The notes beneath the pieces were generated by a model, which had not been told where the DNA came from, ran no database searches, and saw only the letters and a program-made list of their open reading frames with translations. A stretch of DNA of 54,705 nucleotides, taken from NCBI GenBank assembly GCA_947565425.1, contig CANOFW010000020.1, positions 1 through 54,705 on the forward strand, given 5' to 3'. The DNA comes from an uncultured Lachnospiraceae bacterium (GTDB lineage: Bacteria; Bacillota; Clostridia; Lachnospirales; Lachnospiraceae). Below are positions 29,083 to 38,542 of this stretch, one piece after another (positions within the stretch are counted from its first letter, which is position 1; each line of letters starts with the position of its first letter). The position numbers and the translations under genes are program-made.

Positions 29083-31368
29083 CTAGCACTCCACGTTGCA
29101 GATCATGACCGGCTTATGGAACACCTGAAATTTATTTCCCAGTGCGGAAGGCACACCATAATACCCATCGCACAAAGCAGCCAATGATTCATCCCTCATA
29201 TGCTCTGCCAATATCATACCCTGTCCATCCAAAATTTTTTTCCGTATCCCATAATACTTTGCATATAATGCTTTTCCAACTAGCTTTTCATTTAATTTTA
29301 TCATCATATCTTCTTTCCAGACAAACGCTACTTCCTCTTTATTTCTTAAGGCAGTCTCCAGCACACGTTCCATTTTATCAATCATTTTCTCCCCATGCTG
29401 AATCAGGGCGCTCATGCTTATATAAAACAAAAGCAGCCGCTTCCTCTCCCCGTCCGGTTTGCGGATTCGTTGTTCCCACTCCTGCGGAATCCCTGCTGTC
29501 CGCCCCATTACGTCTCTTTCGCGATCCATCAGCGGAGAACCAATTCCCACAATTTTCTTTTCCCAAATCTCCCTGGTCTCCTCACCTGCAAACTCAGCCA
29601 GCTTATCCACATACACCGCCTTCATCTGCTCGGACTGGACGAAAACAATATCCGCGTTTACCACGCCTGGAACCGTACAATAATAATTCATATTCCAGTA
29701 TTCACGTTCACTCTCTTTATCAAATTCTTCAACCTCAAAGTAAGGGATATAGACTAACTGTTCTGTATAATTGCGAATCTCAGATGAGTAGTATTCCTTA
29801 GGAATACTTGTTGCAGAATTCCATTCATCATAAGGATTCTGAATAAAAATAACATCCGGATGATGCAACGTCAAATCGAATTTCTTATAATCTGCCAGGG
29901 GGATATCCCGCGGATACTCCGACACATTATACACCATATCAAGAAAACTTCCATCATACTCTTTATAATAATACGGCAGCGGAATAACATACACATCCCA
30001 GTCCGCTTCTGACGACACTGCCTCCCATACGCTGTGCAGAGCATCCCAGTACCTGCCACTAAAAGGCAGGAACACGGCTTCCTTCCTCTCAAGTATACGC
30101 CTTGCATCTTCTTTGATACTGCTGCTCAGATGCTTCAGAGCCCTTATCTTTTCATCCGATATGGCATCATTGTGCTGGGCAGCTTCATTATATAATTCAA
30201 ACACTGCTTCGCAGTATTGTTCCAGTTCACATATAATAGAATCATTTCCGCCTCTCACCTGTTCAATCAGGTTCCCCATTTCAATCGCATTCCCCTGAGC
30301 CTCAACCAGAGCTTCCTGTACACGAATCCCTTGGCAGATCTCCCCATGAAGGCGGTCAAACCTATGGATAAATTCTCTGATCTGGTATTTGTATGAAAGG
30401 GCTTGCGTGTCCCGCTTCGGACAAACCCTCGAATATCTGTACCGCGGTAACGGATAGCCAAGGACTTTTTCAAACTGCTCCTTCTGCGACTGAAAAAACG
30501 GATAATCATGCCCAGCCCTGTTTCGCACAAGCTGCATATAATTTCCATACTTTTTCTGAAGCATCTCTTCATATCTGACCGGAAGCATTATTTCAATATT
30601 TTCAAAAGGAACCCGCACCCCATCTTGGAAATAATCCTGCGGAAAGCCGGTAGCTCCATGATATACGGCAAGGGGCATCATCTGCACATAATTTCCTTTC
30701 TTGTCCCCTTCAAAAGCCATCATAAGCTTTTTCACCAACTGATAGAGCTGCATTTTCATTTCCGGATTCGGCAGGAAATGTTTCAAGTCCACCCCGCATA
30801 GCTGTTCAATGCTGTACAAAGCCGACGCCTTTTCCTTCGCAGGCAGCTTCTTTGTCCCCAGTGAATCCGCTACCGCCAGGATATATTCTATCATCTTCTC
30901 CCTTTCCTTCTCCTTCTGTGGGTCAGAGGACAACGTATCCAATATAAAAACATCAATTCCCACAATATAGGGAAATCCATGAAACTGTTTTAAATGTTCT
31001 TCCTCAAAGCAGATCTGTGGTTTTAAGACAATCCTGGACAAGAAATACCAGAAGTTCTCCGTATTCTCCATATTCAATATGGCAAACCCCTGTGGAAGTT
31101 CCGCTGCTGCCACCTGCAAAAAACGTTCATAATCCTTGCGCAGCATCATAATGTCAAAATCATCATCCCACGGAATAAATCCTCCGTGGCGTACAGCGCC
31201 GAGCATTGTTCCCCACTCTGTATAATAAGTAATGTTATGCTTTTGACAAATCTTATCCACCTCATACATAACCGTAAGCTCTGCCGCCCACGCCTTTTTT
31301 ATCATGGCTGGCACGTAAAACCCATCTCTTACTTCATCTTCAAAAAAAGAATCTTCAAATTTCAGCAT
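29083..31368 (-). CDS. LicD-family phosphotransferase with glycerophosphotransferase-like C-terminal half
   Basis: 761 residues from ATG 31368, which has GGAG upstream; a TTG four codons earlier is less likely. Residues 25-230 are a LicD nucleotidyltransferase-fold domain with YTEWGTMLGAVRHGGFIPWD and DDFDIMML as the core. The second half (about 440-760) resembles the region found C-terminal to LicD in other Firmicutes and may be a CDP-glycerol/glycosyl-phosphotransferase-like domain; I am less sure of that. LicD enzymes move phosphocholine or other phosphate-linked groups from CDP donors to surface glycans. It overlaps the upstream dehydrogenase gene by 14 bases, next to a TarI-like CDP-forming enzyme, so a CDP-polyol donor is the obvious candidate. 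Confidence 0.8.
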   Translation of the reverse strand: MLKFEDSFFEDEVRDGFYVPAMIKKAWAAELTVMYEVDKICQKHNITYYTEWGTMLGAVRHGGFIPWDDDFDIMMLRKDYERFLQVAAAELPQGFAILNMENTENFWYFLSRIVLKPQICFEEEHLKQFHGFPYIVGIDVFILDTLSSDPQKEKEREKMIEYILAVADSLGTKKLPAKEKASALYSIEQLCGVDLKHFLPNPEMKMQLYQLVKKLMMAFEGDKKGNYVQMMPLAVYHGATGFPQDYFQDGVRVPFENIEIMLPVRYEEMLQKKYGNYMQLVRNRAGHDYPFFQSQKEQFEKVLGYPLPRYRYSRVCPKRDTQALSYKYQIREFIHRFDRLHGEICQGIRVQEALVEAQGNAIEMGNLIEQVRGGNDSIICELEQYCEAVFELYNEAAQHNDAISDEKIRALKHLSSSIKEDARRILERKEAVFLPFSGRYWDALHSVWEAVSSEADWDVYVIPLPYYYKEYDGSFLDMVYNVSEYPRDIPLADYKKFDLTLHHPDVIFIQNPYDEWNSATSIPKEYYSSEIRNYTEQLVYIPYFEVEEFDKESEREYWNMNYYCTVPGVVNADIVFVQSEQMKAVYVDKLAEFAGEETREIWEKKIVGIGSPLMDRERDVMGRTAGIPQEWEQRIRKPDGERKRLLLFYISMSALIQHGEKMIDKMERVLETALRNKEEVAFVWKEDMMIKLNEKLVGKALYAKYYGIRKKILDGQGMILAEHMRDESLAALCDGYYGVPSALGNKFQVFHKPVMICNVEC

Positions 31369-32434
31369 CTTGTTCTCCAACCACCTTATTCTCCAAGATC
31401 ATGATCTTATTGTAGTATTCCACATGCCCACGCATGATCCTAAGTCCCTTGGGCAAGTCTTCAAAATCCAACGCATGTGTAATTAATCGTTCTGGTTGCA
31501 GGCTCTTAGCCTCCATATGCCGCACCGCCTCGTGCCAGTCGTCCCCCGCCTGATGGGCAAATGAAGAATTCCATGTCCCAGTCAGCCGGAGCTGTTTTCT
31601 TAATATCTTCCAGTAGGATTCTTTGGATAATGCCATTTCGCCTTGGGGATTCCCGACAAGCAGAACCTGTCCCCCCGGTCTGACGCTCTCCAGGCAATTT
31701 GCCACGGTAATCAGGCTTCCTGCACAGTCAATGGCAATATCGGCTCCCTGCCCTCCCGTCTTTTCACAAATCCATTCCCTCACAGCTCCTTCTTCTTCCA
31801 TGCGGTATAAATAATCTTGGGAAGCAGTCTTATGCATCAGGATTCCCGGTTCTTTCCTGTGTCCAACTGCCAACACTTTTTTGATATGTAACGCGTGAAG
31901 CCACTGCGCCACAAGACAGCCAATAGTGCCCAGCCCAAAAATCACAACGGTATCATCTTCCCTCAGCTCAAGCCTTCTTAATGCGTGCAGAGCGACGGAC
32001 GCCGGCTCCAGCATCGCCCCCGCCTCCATGCTTACTCCCGCCGGAAGCTCCAGCAGATTCCACACCGGAACCCTCACATACTCCGCAAAACCGCCGTCGC
32101 TTCTTGAGCCAAGATAATCATAACTGCTGCACATTTCGTATTGACGCTCAATGCAGGAAGAACATCTGCCGCAGGGAATAAGCGGAAAAATTCCCACCCG
32201 TTTCCCAATCCATGTTCTTCCCGGCGCATCACAGGCGTCCACAACCGTTCCGGAAAACTCATGTCCCGGAATTGTCGGAAAATGATATGTGCCCGTCTCA
32301 AATATTCTCGGAATATCAGAGCCGCATATTCCCACTGCCCCCACTTTTACGAGAACCTCTCCTTCTTTCAGTTCCGGCAGCAGACGCTCCATATAGTCAA
32401 GTTGTCCAATCTTATTTAACACATATGCTTTCAC
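31355..32434 (-). CDS. Zinc-dependent polyol-phosphate dehydrogenase (TarJ/GatD-like)
   Basis: 359-residue medium-chain dehydrogenase. Catalytic zinc ligands: Cys in GICGSD, His-Glu in GHEFSG; structural zinc cysteines in CGRCSSCIERQYEMC; Rossmann motif GLGTIGC. Closest by eye to galactitol-1-phosphate dehydrogenase and to TarJ, which reduces ribulose 5-phosphate to ribitol 5-phosphate. With a TarI-like gene overlapping upstream by four bases (GTGA) and a ribulose-phosphate epimerase before that, the TarJ role is favoured. It starts with GTG. Confidence 0.8.
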   Translation of the reverse strand: MKAYVLNKIGQLDYMERLLPELKEGEVLVKVGAVGICGSDIPRIFETGTYHFPTIPGHEFSGTVVDACDAPGRTWIGKRVGIFPLIPCGRCSSCIERQYEMCSSYDYLGSRSDGGFAEYVRVPVWNLLELPAGVSMEAGAMLEPASVALHALRRLELREDDTVVIFGLGTIGCLVAQWLHALHIKKVLAVGHRKEPGILMHKTASQDYLYRMEEEGAVREWICEKTGGQGADIAIDCAGSLITVANCLESVRPGGQVLLVGNPQGEMALSKESYWKILRKQLRLTGTWNSSFAHQAGDDWHEAVRHMEAKSLQPERLITHALDFEDLPKGLRIMRGHVEYYNKIMILENKVVGEQDAEI

Positions 32435-33111
32435 TTCTGTCCCTCTTTCAGACGCAGGAAGCGCCTTAAATCCTCATCCGTGGTTATCTTAAAATTCATC
32501 TCTTCCCCCGGCAGCAATGCGATATCCATACCTGCCAGGATTGCCGGTTCTGCGGAACCGTTGATTTCCCATATTCGCTCAGGCAGCAGCCTTTTATTTG
32601 CCTCAAAATATGCTCCAAATACGAAGGCTTCCGGCGCCTGCCCCGCATATACCCGGCTGCGGTCGAGCAGTCCCGTAATCGTTGTTCCATCGCCCAGATA
32701 CACGGTGTCCTTCATTGCCAAAAATGGCATTGCTCCCTCATGCCTCTTGCAAGCAGCCAGGCAGTCAGAAATAAGCTTGTCCGATACCAGCGGCCTTGCC
32801 GCATCATGAATAATCACAATATCATCCGCGCCTATATCTTCCTCCATATCACACAACCCTTGAAAAATAGAAAGCTGCCTGTTTTCTCCCGGCTTAGAAA
32901 ACCCCCGGAATTTGCTGCCCGTCCATGCTCTTATATATTCATACCAGCCCACATCAGCTACAATGCGGATTTCATCTATATCCTTATTCTGTTCAAAAGT
33001 ATCCAGACAATACGCGATCATTGGTTTCCCGCTAACTTCAATATACTGCTTGGGCAGATCCGCGCTAAGCCTCATTCCGGTTCCTCCGGCTAAAATCAAT
33101 GCAATATTCAT
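32431..33111 (-). CDS. IspD/TarI-family cytidylyltransferase
   Basis: 226 residues. LILAGGTGMRLSADLPKQYI is the CTP-binding loop of IspD/TarI enzymes; HDAARPLVS and DTVYLGDG follow as expected. IspD and TarI cannot be told apart reliably by eye. Partnership with a TarJ-like dehydrogenase (four-base overlap) makes activation of a polyol phosphate, for example ribitol 5-phosphate to CDP-ribitol, much more likely than isoprenoid synthesis. ATG 33111 follows GAGG, seven bases after the epimerase stop. Confidence 0.8.
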   Translation of the reverse strand: MNIALILAGGTGMRLSADLPKQYIEVSGKPMIAYCLDTFEQNKDIDEIRIVADVGWYEYIRAWTGSKFRGFSKPGENRQLSIFQGLCDMEEDIGADDIVIIHDAARPLVSDKLISDCLAACKRHEGAMPFLAMKDTVYLGDGTTITGLLDRSRVYAGQAPEAFVFGAYFEANKRLLPERIWEINGSAEPAILAGMDIALLPGEEMNFKITTDEDLRRFLRLKEGQK

Positions 33112-33118
33112 ATGCGCC

Positions 33119-33784
33119 TCACATAAATCTTAATTCCCGAATATTTTTTATTGTCTCCCGGTAAGATTTCTCCTTTCCAAACAATAAGGTAGTCCCCAGC
33201 ACAAAACCATCCAGCCCCAACGGTGCATATTGCTCAATCTTATCCGCTCCGCAGGCGCCATCCCAGAAAAGCTCAAAGTTCATTTCATCCTTTAATTCTA
33301 ACAACCTGGCAATTTTTTTACCAACATAAGGCATAAACATCTGCCCCGCATTCCCCGGATTTACCGTCATCACGAGAACTCTCCGCACAATACGCAGCAT
33401 CTCCAGCACCGTCTCAACGCTTGTGCCTGGATTGATGGCAATCCCCGGTATCATATCGGCGTCAATTACTTTTTGAAGGGTGGTGGACGGATGATATTCC
33501 GCCTCCGGATGGATATATACCGTATCGCCTTTTCTGAGGGCCCGGATAAAAAGTTCAATCGTATTGTTAGGATGCTCCACCATTAAATGCACATCCAGCG
33601 GCCTGTCCGTCGCAGACGCTATGTATTTTAAATCATTTAAAGACATTGCATAGTTCGGTACAAACCGCCCATCCATAATGTCTATATGGAAGGAATCTAT
33701 CCCTCCCTGCTCCAGCTCCCTCACTTCCCGCTCTAAATTCCCGTAATCTGCGCACATCATAGACGCCATTAGCTTTATATCCAT
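33119..33784 (-). CDS. Ribulose-phosphate 3-epimerase family protein
   Basis: 221-residue TIM barrel from ATG 33784 (MDIKLMASMMCADYGN), set by AGAGGAGG seven bases upstream. Family motifs: HIDIMDGRFVPN, DVHLMVEHP, MTVNPGNAGQMF (normally TVNPGFGGQ), and LDGFVLGTTLLF. It converts xylulose 5-phosphate and ribulose 5-phosphate or a related ketose pair. Upstream of TarI/TarJ-like genes it would supply ribulose 5-phosphate for ribitol. The NPGNAGQ variant may mean a different ketose phosphate. Confidence 0.82.
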   Translation of the reverse strand: MDIKLMASMMCADYGNLEREVRELEQGGIDSFHIDIMDGRFVPNYAMSLNDLKYIASATDRPLDVHLMVEHPNNTIELFIRALRKGDTVYIHPEAEYHPSTTLQKVIDADMIPGIAINPGTSVETVLEMLRIVRRVLVMTVNPGNAGQMFMPYVGKKIARLLELKDEMNFELFWDGACGADKIEQYAPLGLDGFVLGTTLLFGKEKSYRETIKNIRELRFM

Positions 33785-33862
33785 TTGTATCCTCCTCTGT
33801 AAAAGATTAGTCCGCATTTTGGGAAAACCAGTTCAATCAAAATAATATAAAAGCTGCTTATT

Positions 33863-35920
33863 CTAAATCAAATCTGCCAATTCTGTCGTTCTGTTAAAAA
33901 AAGAATCCTCGACTTTTAACGCCATAAACATTTTATCCAAAATACTAAAATTATGAATGAAACCCAGAAAAGTCCCGTCTAGTTTCTTATCTATATATAA
34001 TTCGTTCTGAGGACATATTTGAATATATTCCCTAAAAAAGTCAAGGATTCCATTCTGAATTTCCTTACAGCAGACTAAATCTTCCTTACTTCGTGCTTCA
34101 ACTGCGTAGACAGCATTTCCCTTTTTATCAAATTCAATGACAGATGGTTCATTTGATGTCAAAATTGTTTCTAAAATATAGTAATCCTCATATATTGTAC
34201 AGTCTGCAAGATCTGTATTTTCAAAAAAAGCTTTTATATCAAGCTTTTTATCTTTCATATATTCCTTTTCAAGCTGGATAAAATAAAACCCCTTTAAATG
34301 CCTATCTACCAAACGGCTGATATACATCTGGCTTGTCCCCTTTGCCACGAAATCAAAAAAAGCAATATCTCCTTCTTTTATATTTATTTTTTTTATATAT
34401 CTCTGATAATTTTTTTTATTAAAACATGCTTTTTTTTGAATATCCTCTGAGAAATCAGACAAAGTCTTATTTTCAGTTTCTTCCTGGCTAACAGATATTC
34501 CAAACCGCGCCTTTAACTGTTCCTGTAGTGTTCCGCTGTATTTCATTCCTGCAACATATGCAATATCTTCCCCATCCTCTATCCCTGACCTTATTGCTGC
34601 CAGCCTTGAAGTAAGAAAATAGACAGAGGAATCACTGCCAGCCAATATATCGTAAAGTTTTTTTATCAGGTAACCATCTCTTGCGCTAAACCAAATATTC
34701 TGTAATTTTTCTTCTTTTATCTGGCGCCAAAACCATAAGGTAAAATCTGCCACTATGGGTGATATTAGCAGATAACCAATATCATATGCATTTTCTATAC
34801 ATAATTTTCTATCATCTGTTTCGAATTGAAATGGCGTATTGAACATCTTAGCTGTAAACATTCCAATTTTTAACCTTGAAGCTAAATGATCCATATATTC
34901 CCACATTCCAAAATAGCCAGCTTGTTCTAATAATTCAAGGCCACTATTGATATGACAGGCAGAAATCCCATGCTTCTTTGCACTTTCTATGTCAGCAACC
35001 AAATCATCACCAATATGTAGGCACTTCCTCCCCATAGCAAACTTGTTCAATTCACCAAAAAGTTCTTGCCTTTTACCCATGTTAAATTCACAAGACACTA
35101 AAATATCTGAAAAAAATGTGATGTTACACTTTGCAAGTATTTGCTCAATCCTTCCCCTTTGATAATAACTATCTGTCACAATATAGATTAACTTGCCCTG
35201 ACCATGAAGCTCTCTTGCAAAATCAACCATTTCACTTCTTGGTACAATTAGCTGATAGTCTATTTCCCACTCAATCTGCGCTAACTCCTCTGCTGAAATA
35301 TCCACAGATTCTGATTGTTCCAGCACAAATTGGTAAATTTGCTCCAGTGTTGGCGCTAACTCTCTTGATAAATCTTTTTCTGCCTGCAATCTTTTTTCGC
35401 AAAAATTATTTATGTAGATTTCCTTTTCCTTTAACTTACACTCTGCAAGGGCTGCCACATCTAATGTAAAAAGCGCCCGGCGCATAACAAGCGTATCAAA
35501 CAGATCAAAACTAATTACATCATTTGCATCTGTATGTGCTGCCAATTGTGCCTTTGTGATACCTGGTATATTTTTTAAGTCATAACTAGTCTTATTCTGT
35601 GCACATAAATTTTTTCCTCTGACATCTATCAAGTCAATCTTATTTTCTTTGCAGAATCCTCCAATTCTTTTCGCAATTGCCCGGCAAGAACCTGGACGTG
35701 CCACAACAATAATCAGCTTTACTTTCTTCTCTATACAGTCTGATAATGGCATAATCCGTTTCCCATAAATAACCCCATCATCCCGGAAACTATCCAACAG
35801 GCCAACTATACAGAATTCTTCTCTCAACTCCACTAATGCCCTCTCTGTTTCTGTTCCAATCCCATATAATGCAATTGGATGTATTCTATAATCTTTAAAT
35901 AGTGAATTTATATTTTCCAT
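33863..35920 (-). CDS. HAD-superfamily protein (COG5610-like) with N-terminal Rossmann module
   Basis: 685 residues. Residues 10-105 form the small Rossmann-like module shared across this locus (IALYGIGTETERALVEL, VGLLDS, GKRIMPLS, KLIIVVARPG). A HAD core begins near 133 with SFDLFDTLVMRRA, then IYIVTDSYY and HIGDDLVADIESAKKHG. The C-terminal half (about 350-685) has no assignment by eye. Such large HAD proteins are common in glycan loci next to glycosyltransferases; substrate unknown. A weak ribosome binding site precedes ATG 35920; the upstream gene ends 20 bases away. Confidence 0.7.
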   Translation of the reverse strand: MENINSLFKDYRIHPIALYGIGTETERALVELREEFCIVGLLDSFRDDGVIYGKRIMPLSDCIEKKVKLIIVVARPGSCRAIAKRIGGFCKENKIDLIDVRGKNLCAQNKTSYDLKNIPGITKAQLAAHTDANDVISFDLFDTLVMRRALFTLDVAALAECKLKEKEIYINNFCEKRLQAEKDLSRELAPTLEQIYQFVLEQSESVDISAEELAQIEWEIDYQLIVPRSEMVDFARELHGQGKLIYIVTDSYYQRGRIEQILAKCNITFFSDILVSCEFNMGKRQELFGELNKFAMGRKCLHIGDDLVADIESAKKHGISACHINSGLELLEQAGYFGMWEYMDHLASRLKIGMFTAKMFNTPFQFETDDRKLCIENAYDIGYLLISPIVADFTLWFWRQIKEEKLQNIWFSARDGYLIKKLYDILAGSDSSVYFLTSRLAAIRSGIEDGEDIAYVAGMKYSGTLQEQLKARFGISVSQEETENKTLSDFSEDIQKKACFNKKNYQRYIKKINIKEGDIAFFDFVAKGTSQMYISRLVDRHLKGFYFIQLEKEYMKDKKLDIKAFFENTDLADCTIYEDYYILETILTSNEPSVIEFDKKGNAVYAVEARSKEDLVCCKEIQNGILDFFREYIQICPQNELYIDKKLDGTFLGFIHNFSILDKMFMALKVEDSFFNRTTELADLI

Positions 35921-35939
35921 TTATCTGCACACTTTCTGT

Positions 35940-37349
35940 TTATTCCCCTATACAATCCCCTACAAGCTGTAAAAGTTCCCTTTCAAAAACATCCACAGAA
36001 AAATACATATCATATATCTTTCTTGCTTCTTTCCCCATCTGCCGGACATCCTGAATATGGCATATACACCACTCTATTTTTTTGGAAAGTTCTTTACTAT
36101 CCTCACTTTTAAAAACAAAACCGTTTACCCCCTCCTGAATATAATCTGCTATACCCGTTGCATTCGACACAATACAAGGAAGGAAATGCATCATTGCTTC
36201 CGCACAGACAGTCGGCATTGGATCCTCTCTTGATGGACATATTAGAATATCCGCCTTTTTCAGCAGACTGTCAACTTCGTATCTCCCCAAAGTCCCTGTA
36301 ATGATAATTTCTGGTATTGCTTCCGTTTGTTTTATTAATTTTTGTGCAAGAAGGGATGAATCCTGGCCCACGAAATAAAACTGCACCTTATCCCTCACTT
36401 CCTCAGAAAGCATTTGAACAGCCTCAACCAGAACATCCTGCCCTTTTCTATTTTCTATATAACCTATTGTAACAAAAATAATCTTATCATAATAGGTGCC
36501 ACAACCGCCGTCATTTTCATTTCCCACTGTATCGGATACTCCATAAAGAAGTCTCCTAATCGGCAGTTCCGGCAAAAAAGAATGCATAGATGCCTCCGGC
36601 ACAGGTCCCACAGAACATACTGTCACCCCCTCTCTATCAATTAACGCTAAAACATCTTTTCTTACCCCGTGATAAAAAAATTCTGAGTCATGAAGCCACC
36701 AGATAATAGGCGTCTTATCCGCTCGCTCTGACAAAAATACATGATAATTAATTGTGTTGCATATAATTAGCGCAAATCCCTTTATCCAATCTGCATCTGC
36801 CATTGTCTCTATCTGCAGGTTCACATCAACTACTACAGGGATATCTTCTGACAATAACTTCTCCCTTAGCGGACCGTCTATCATAGACGCAAAGATAACA
36901 CAGTAACCCTTTTTTTTTAATATTTGAGCCATATGGAATAATGCCAATGCCGGACCGCCAATCTCCAAATCCTGCGACAGCAGCAAAACCGCCCTGCTTC
37001 CCCTATGGGCTGACAAAATAAAGCTGTCCGCATTGCCATAATAAACCACAGGTTTCCTGCACTCCGCATCATAAATTAAACGATGCAAATCGTAAAAATG
37101 AAAAATCTTATCCTCCTCTACGCCCAATAAAAAAAGCTGCTGACGCATCTCTTTCACATAGAAGCTCAGAATGACGATTGCATCATATTGAAGGTTTATT
37201 CCTTCCTCTGGCGGTAATACCTGAATCCCATCAATTTTTGTATGGCGCTTTTGAGATGAATTATCAAGCAAAGCCAGAACCGATTCCTTTGAAAACCATT
37301 TTTTATACCGGTTATAGTAATCCCCGGTACCAAACAATAAAAATTTCAT
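35940..37349 (-). CDS. Family 4-type glycosyltransferase with N-terminal Rossmann module
   Basis: 469 residues from ATG 37349, which has GGGAG five bases ahead. Residues 1-90 are the recurring module (MKFLLFGTGDYYNRYKKW, LALLDNSS, IDGIQVLPPE, DAIVILSFY). The remainder is a GT-B retaining glycosyltransferase: LEIGGPALALFHMA near the N-lobe loop, IIFVTIGYIENRKGQDVLVE, then ADILICPSREDPMPTVCAEAM with the donor-binding glutamates and VSNATGIADYI. The sugar donor cannot be told from sequence. Confidence 0.85.
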   Translation of the reverse strand: MKFLLFGTGDYYNRYKKWFSKESVLALLDNSSQKRHTKIDGIQVLPPEEGINLQYDAIVILSFYVKEMRQQLFLLGVEEDKIFHFYDLHRLIYDAECRKPVVYYGNADSFILSAHRGSRAVLLLSQDLEIGGPALALFHMAQILKKKGYCVIFASMIDGPLREKLLSEDIPVVVDVNLQIETMADADWIKGFALIICNTINYHVFLSERADKTPIIWWLHDSEFFYHGVRKDVLALIDREGVTVCSVGPVPEASMHSFLPELPIRRLLYGVSDTVGNENDGGCGTYYDKIIFVTIGYIENRKGQDVLVEAVQMLSEEVRDKVQFYFVGQDSSLLAQKLIKQTEAIPEIIITGTLGRYEVDSLLKKADILICPSREDPMPTVCAEAMMHFLPCIVSNATGIADYIQEGVNGFVFKSEDSKELSKKIEWCICHIQDVRQMGKEARKIYDMYFSVDVFERELLQLVGDCIGE

Positions 37350-37370
37350 TTCCGCTCCCTGCTTCACTGT

Positions 37371-38540
37371 TCATAAGCCCGATAGATAGTCAGGATAACA
37401 CCATGCAACATATTCCCTGATATATTCTGCCAGATCCATGTTTTTTACTATTTTTTTCCCTTGCTTTCTAATATATTGAGTATCCCACTTTAGCCCCAAT
37501 GCATCCTTGACACATGGGTATACCGGTGTTTCATGCGCATCCATAGGATTACAGGCGATTTTGTCATCAGTTTCAAGCCCTAAAAGGGCAAATATTTCCG
37601 TCGCTATAAATATGATAACAGCTTCCGTCGGATGCCCTATGTCATAAAACAGTTTTTCTTCCTGATATCGTTCATTGATAAAAGAAGAAACCTTAATATC
37701 CCAATCATTTTCCCTGTCTCTTATTTTATCCATATAGAGATTAAAATTTCTTAGGATTTCTTCCTCCGAAAATACGTTCCTCTTGGAATACTCTACAATT
37801 TCAGTCCACTTTATCCCCTCCATAATCGCCTGATCAATAATAGTATCGCTATGTGGAAACATTCCATTTCTATCCTCTCCATTATTCAATGGCCTGTTTT
37901 TTTCTATTGGATTATATCCGTTATATTGAGGGAAAAAGCCCTTACCAAGTCCAAATAAATTAGGAATTGTAATATTCTTACAACTCTCTTTCAACAGTGG
38001 CACCAGATATTCGTCACTCAATTTATAGCCATACCGATTTTGAGGCTGAATGTCTTCATGAATAAAAACATCGCAATGTTCGATTAGATAGGAATTTATT
38101 GTCTCTCCGTCTTTATATTCCTGAATCATTCTGTGCTTATAAATAAAATATTCCTTACTAAACTCCTCAGAAGATGAAAGCGCCTCGCTCAGCGCGTGCA
38201 TATGGCAATTGCCGTGTAAGAGCGCCATTTTCTTGTGATACCACCCCGCATACATAAAGTTCTCAAATTCTTTGAGCCCAAGCTGCAGAAGTTGGGGCCT
38301 TATCTCATTTTCATATGCGGATATTGCACCTGCAAAAAAAATATAATACCTTCTAACATCCAATATCTCGGCCAGCCGGCAAACGGGTTTTCCGTTGAAC
38401 TGCCCATAATCCCCATTACTGTCAATGTATCCTACAATCTCTAAAATGTCTTCCACCTGGTATGTAAACTGAACAGCATTCAAACCTGTCCCCCAGATTA
38501 TAACTTGTTTTTCATTTATCATTTCCTTACTACGCTCCAT
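37371..38540 (-). CDS. WcbI-like polysaccharide biosynthesis protein with N-terminal Rossmann module
   Basis: 389 residues. Residues 11-105 are the recurring module (QVIIWGTGLNAVQF, VGYIDSNGDYG, FNGKPVCRLAE). From about 110 it resembles WcbI, a capsule protein of Burkholderia proposed to be a transferase: MALLHGNCHMHAL matches the GNCQ-type start, followed by VFIHEDIQPQ and DIGHPTEAVIIFIA. The start is uncertain: ATG 38540 used; ATG 38522 has AAGGA too close. It is placed between the SDR gene and a glycosyltransferase. Confidence 0.65.
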   Translation of the reverse strand: MERSKEMINEKQVIIWGTGLNAVQFTYQVEDILEIVGYIDSNGDYGQFNGKPVCRLAEILDVRRYYIFFAGAISAYENEIRPQLLQLGLKEFENFMYAGWYHKKMALLHGNCHMHALSEALSSSEEFSKEYFIYKHRMIQEYKDGETINSYLIEHCDVFIHEDIQPQNRYGYKLSDEYLVPLLKESCKNITIPNLFGLGKGFFPQYNGYNPIEKNRPLNNGEDRNGMFPHSDTIIDQAIMEGIKWTEIVEYSKRNVFSEEEILRNFNLYMDKIRDRENDWDIKVSSFINERYQEEKLFYDIGHPTEAVIIFIATEIFALLGLETDDKIACNPMDAHETPVYPCVKDALGLKWDTQYIRKQGKKIVKNMDLAEYIREYVAWCYPDYLSGL

Positions 38541-38542
38541 TG

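Noticed and set aside
29142-29801. 219-codon open frame on the plus strand
   Set aside because: It lies entirely antisense to the LicD-type gene, has no ribosome binding site of note and no recognisable domain.
32431-33111. Housekeeping IspD of the MEP isoprenoid pathway
   Set aside because: Overlap with a TarJ-like dehydrogenase and a LicD-type gene argues for a CDP-polyol role; sequence alone cannot exclude IspD.
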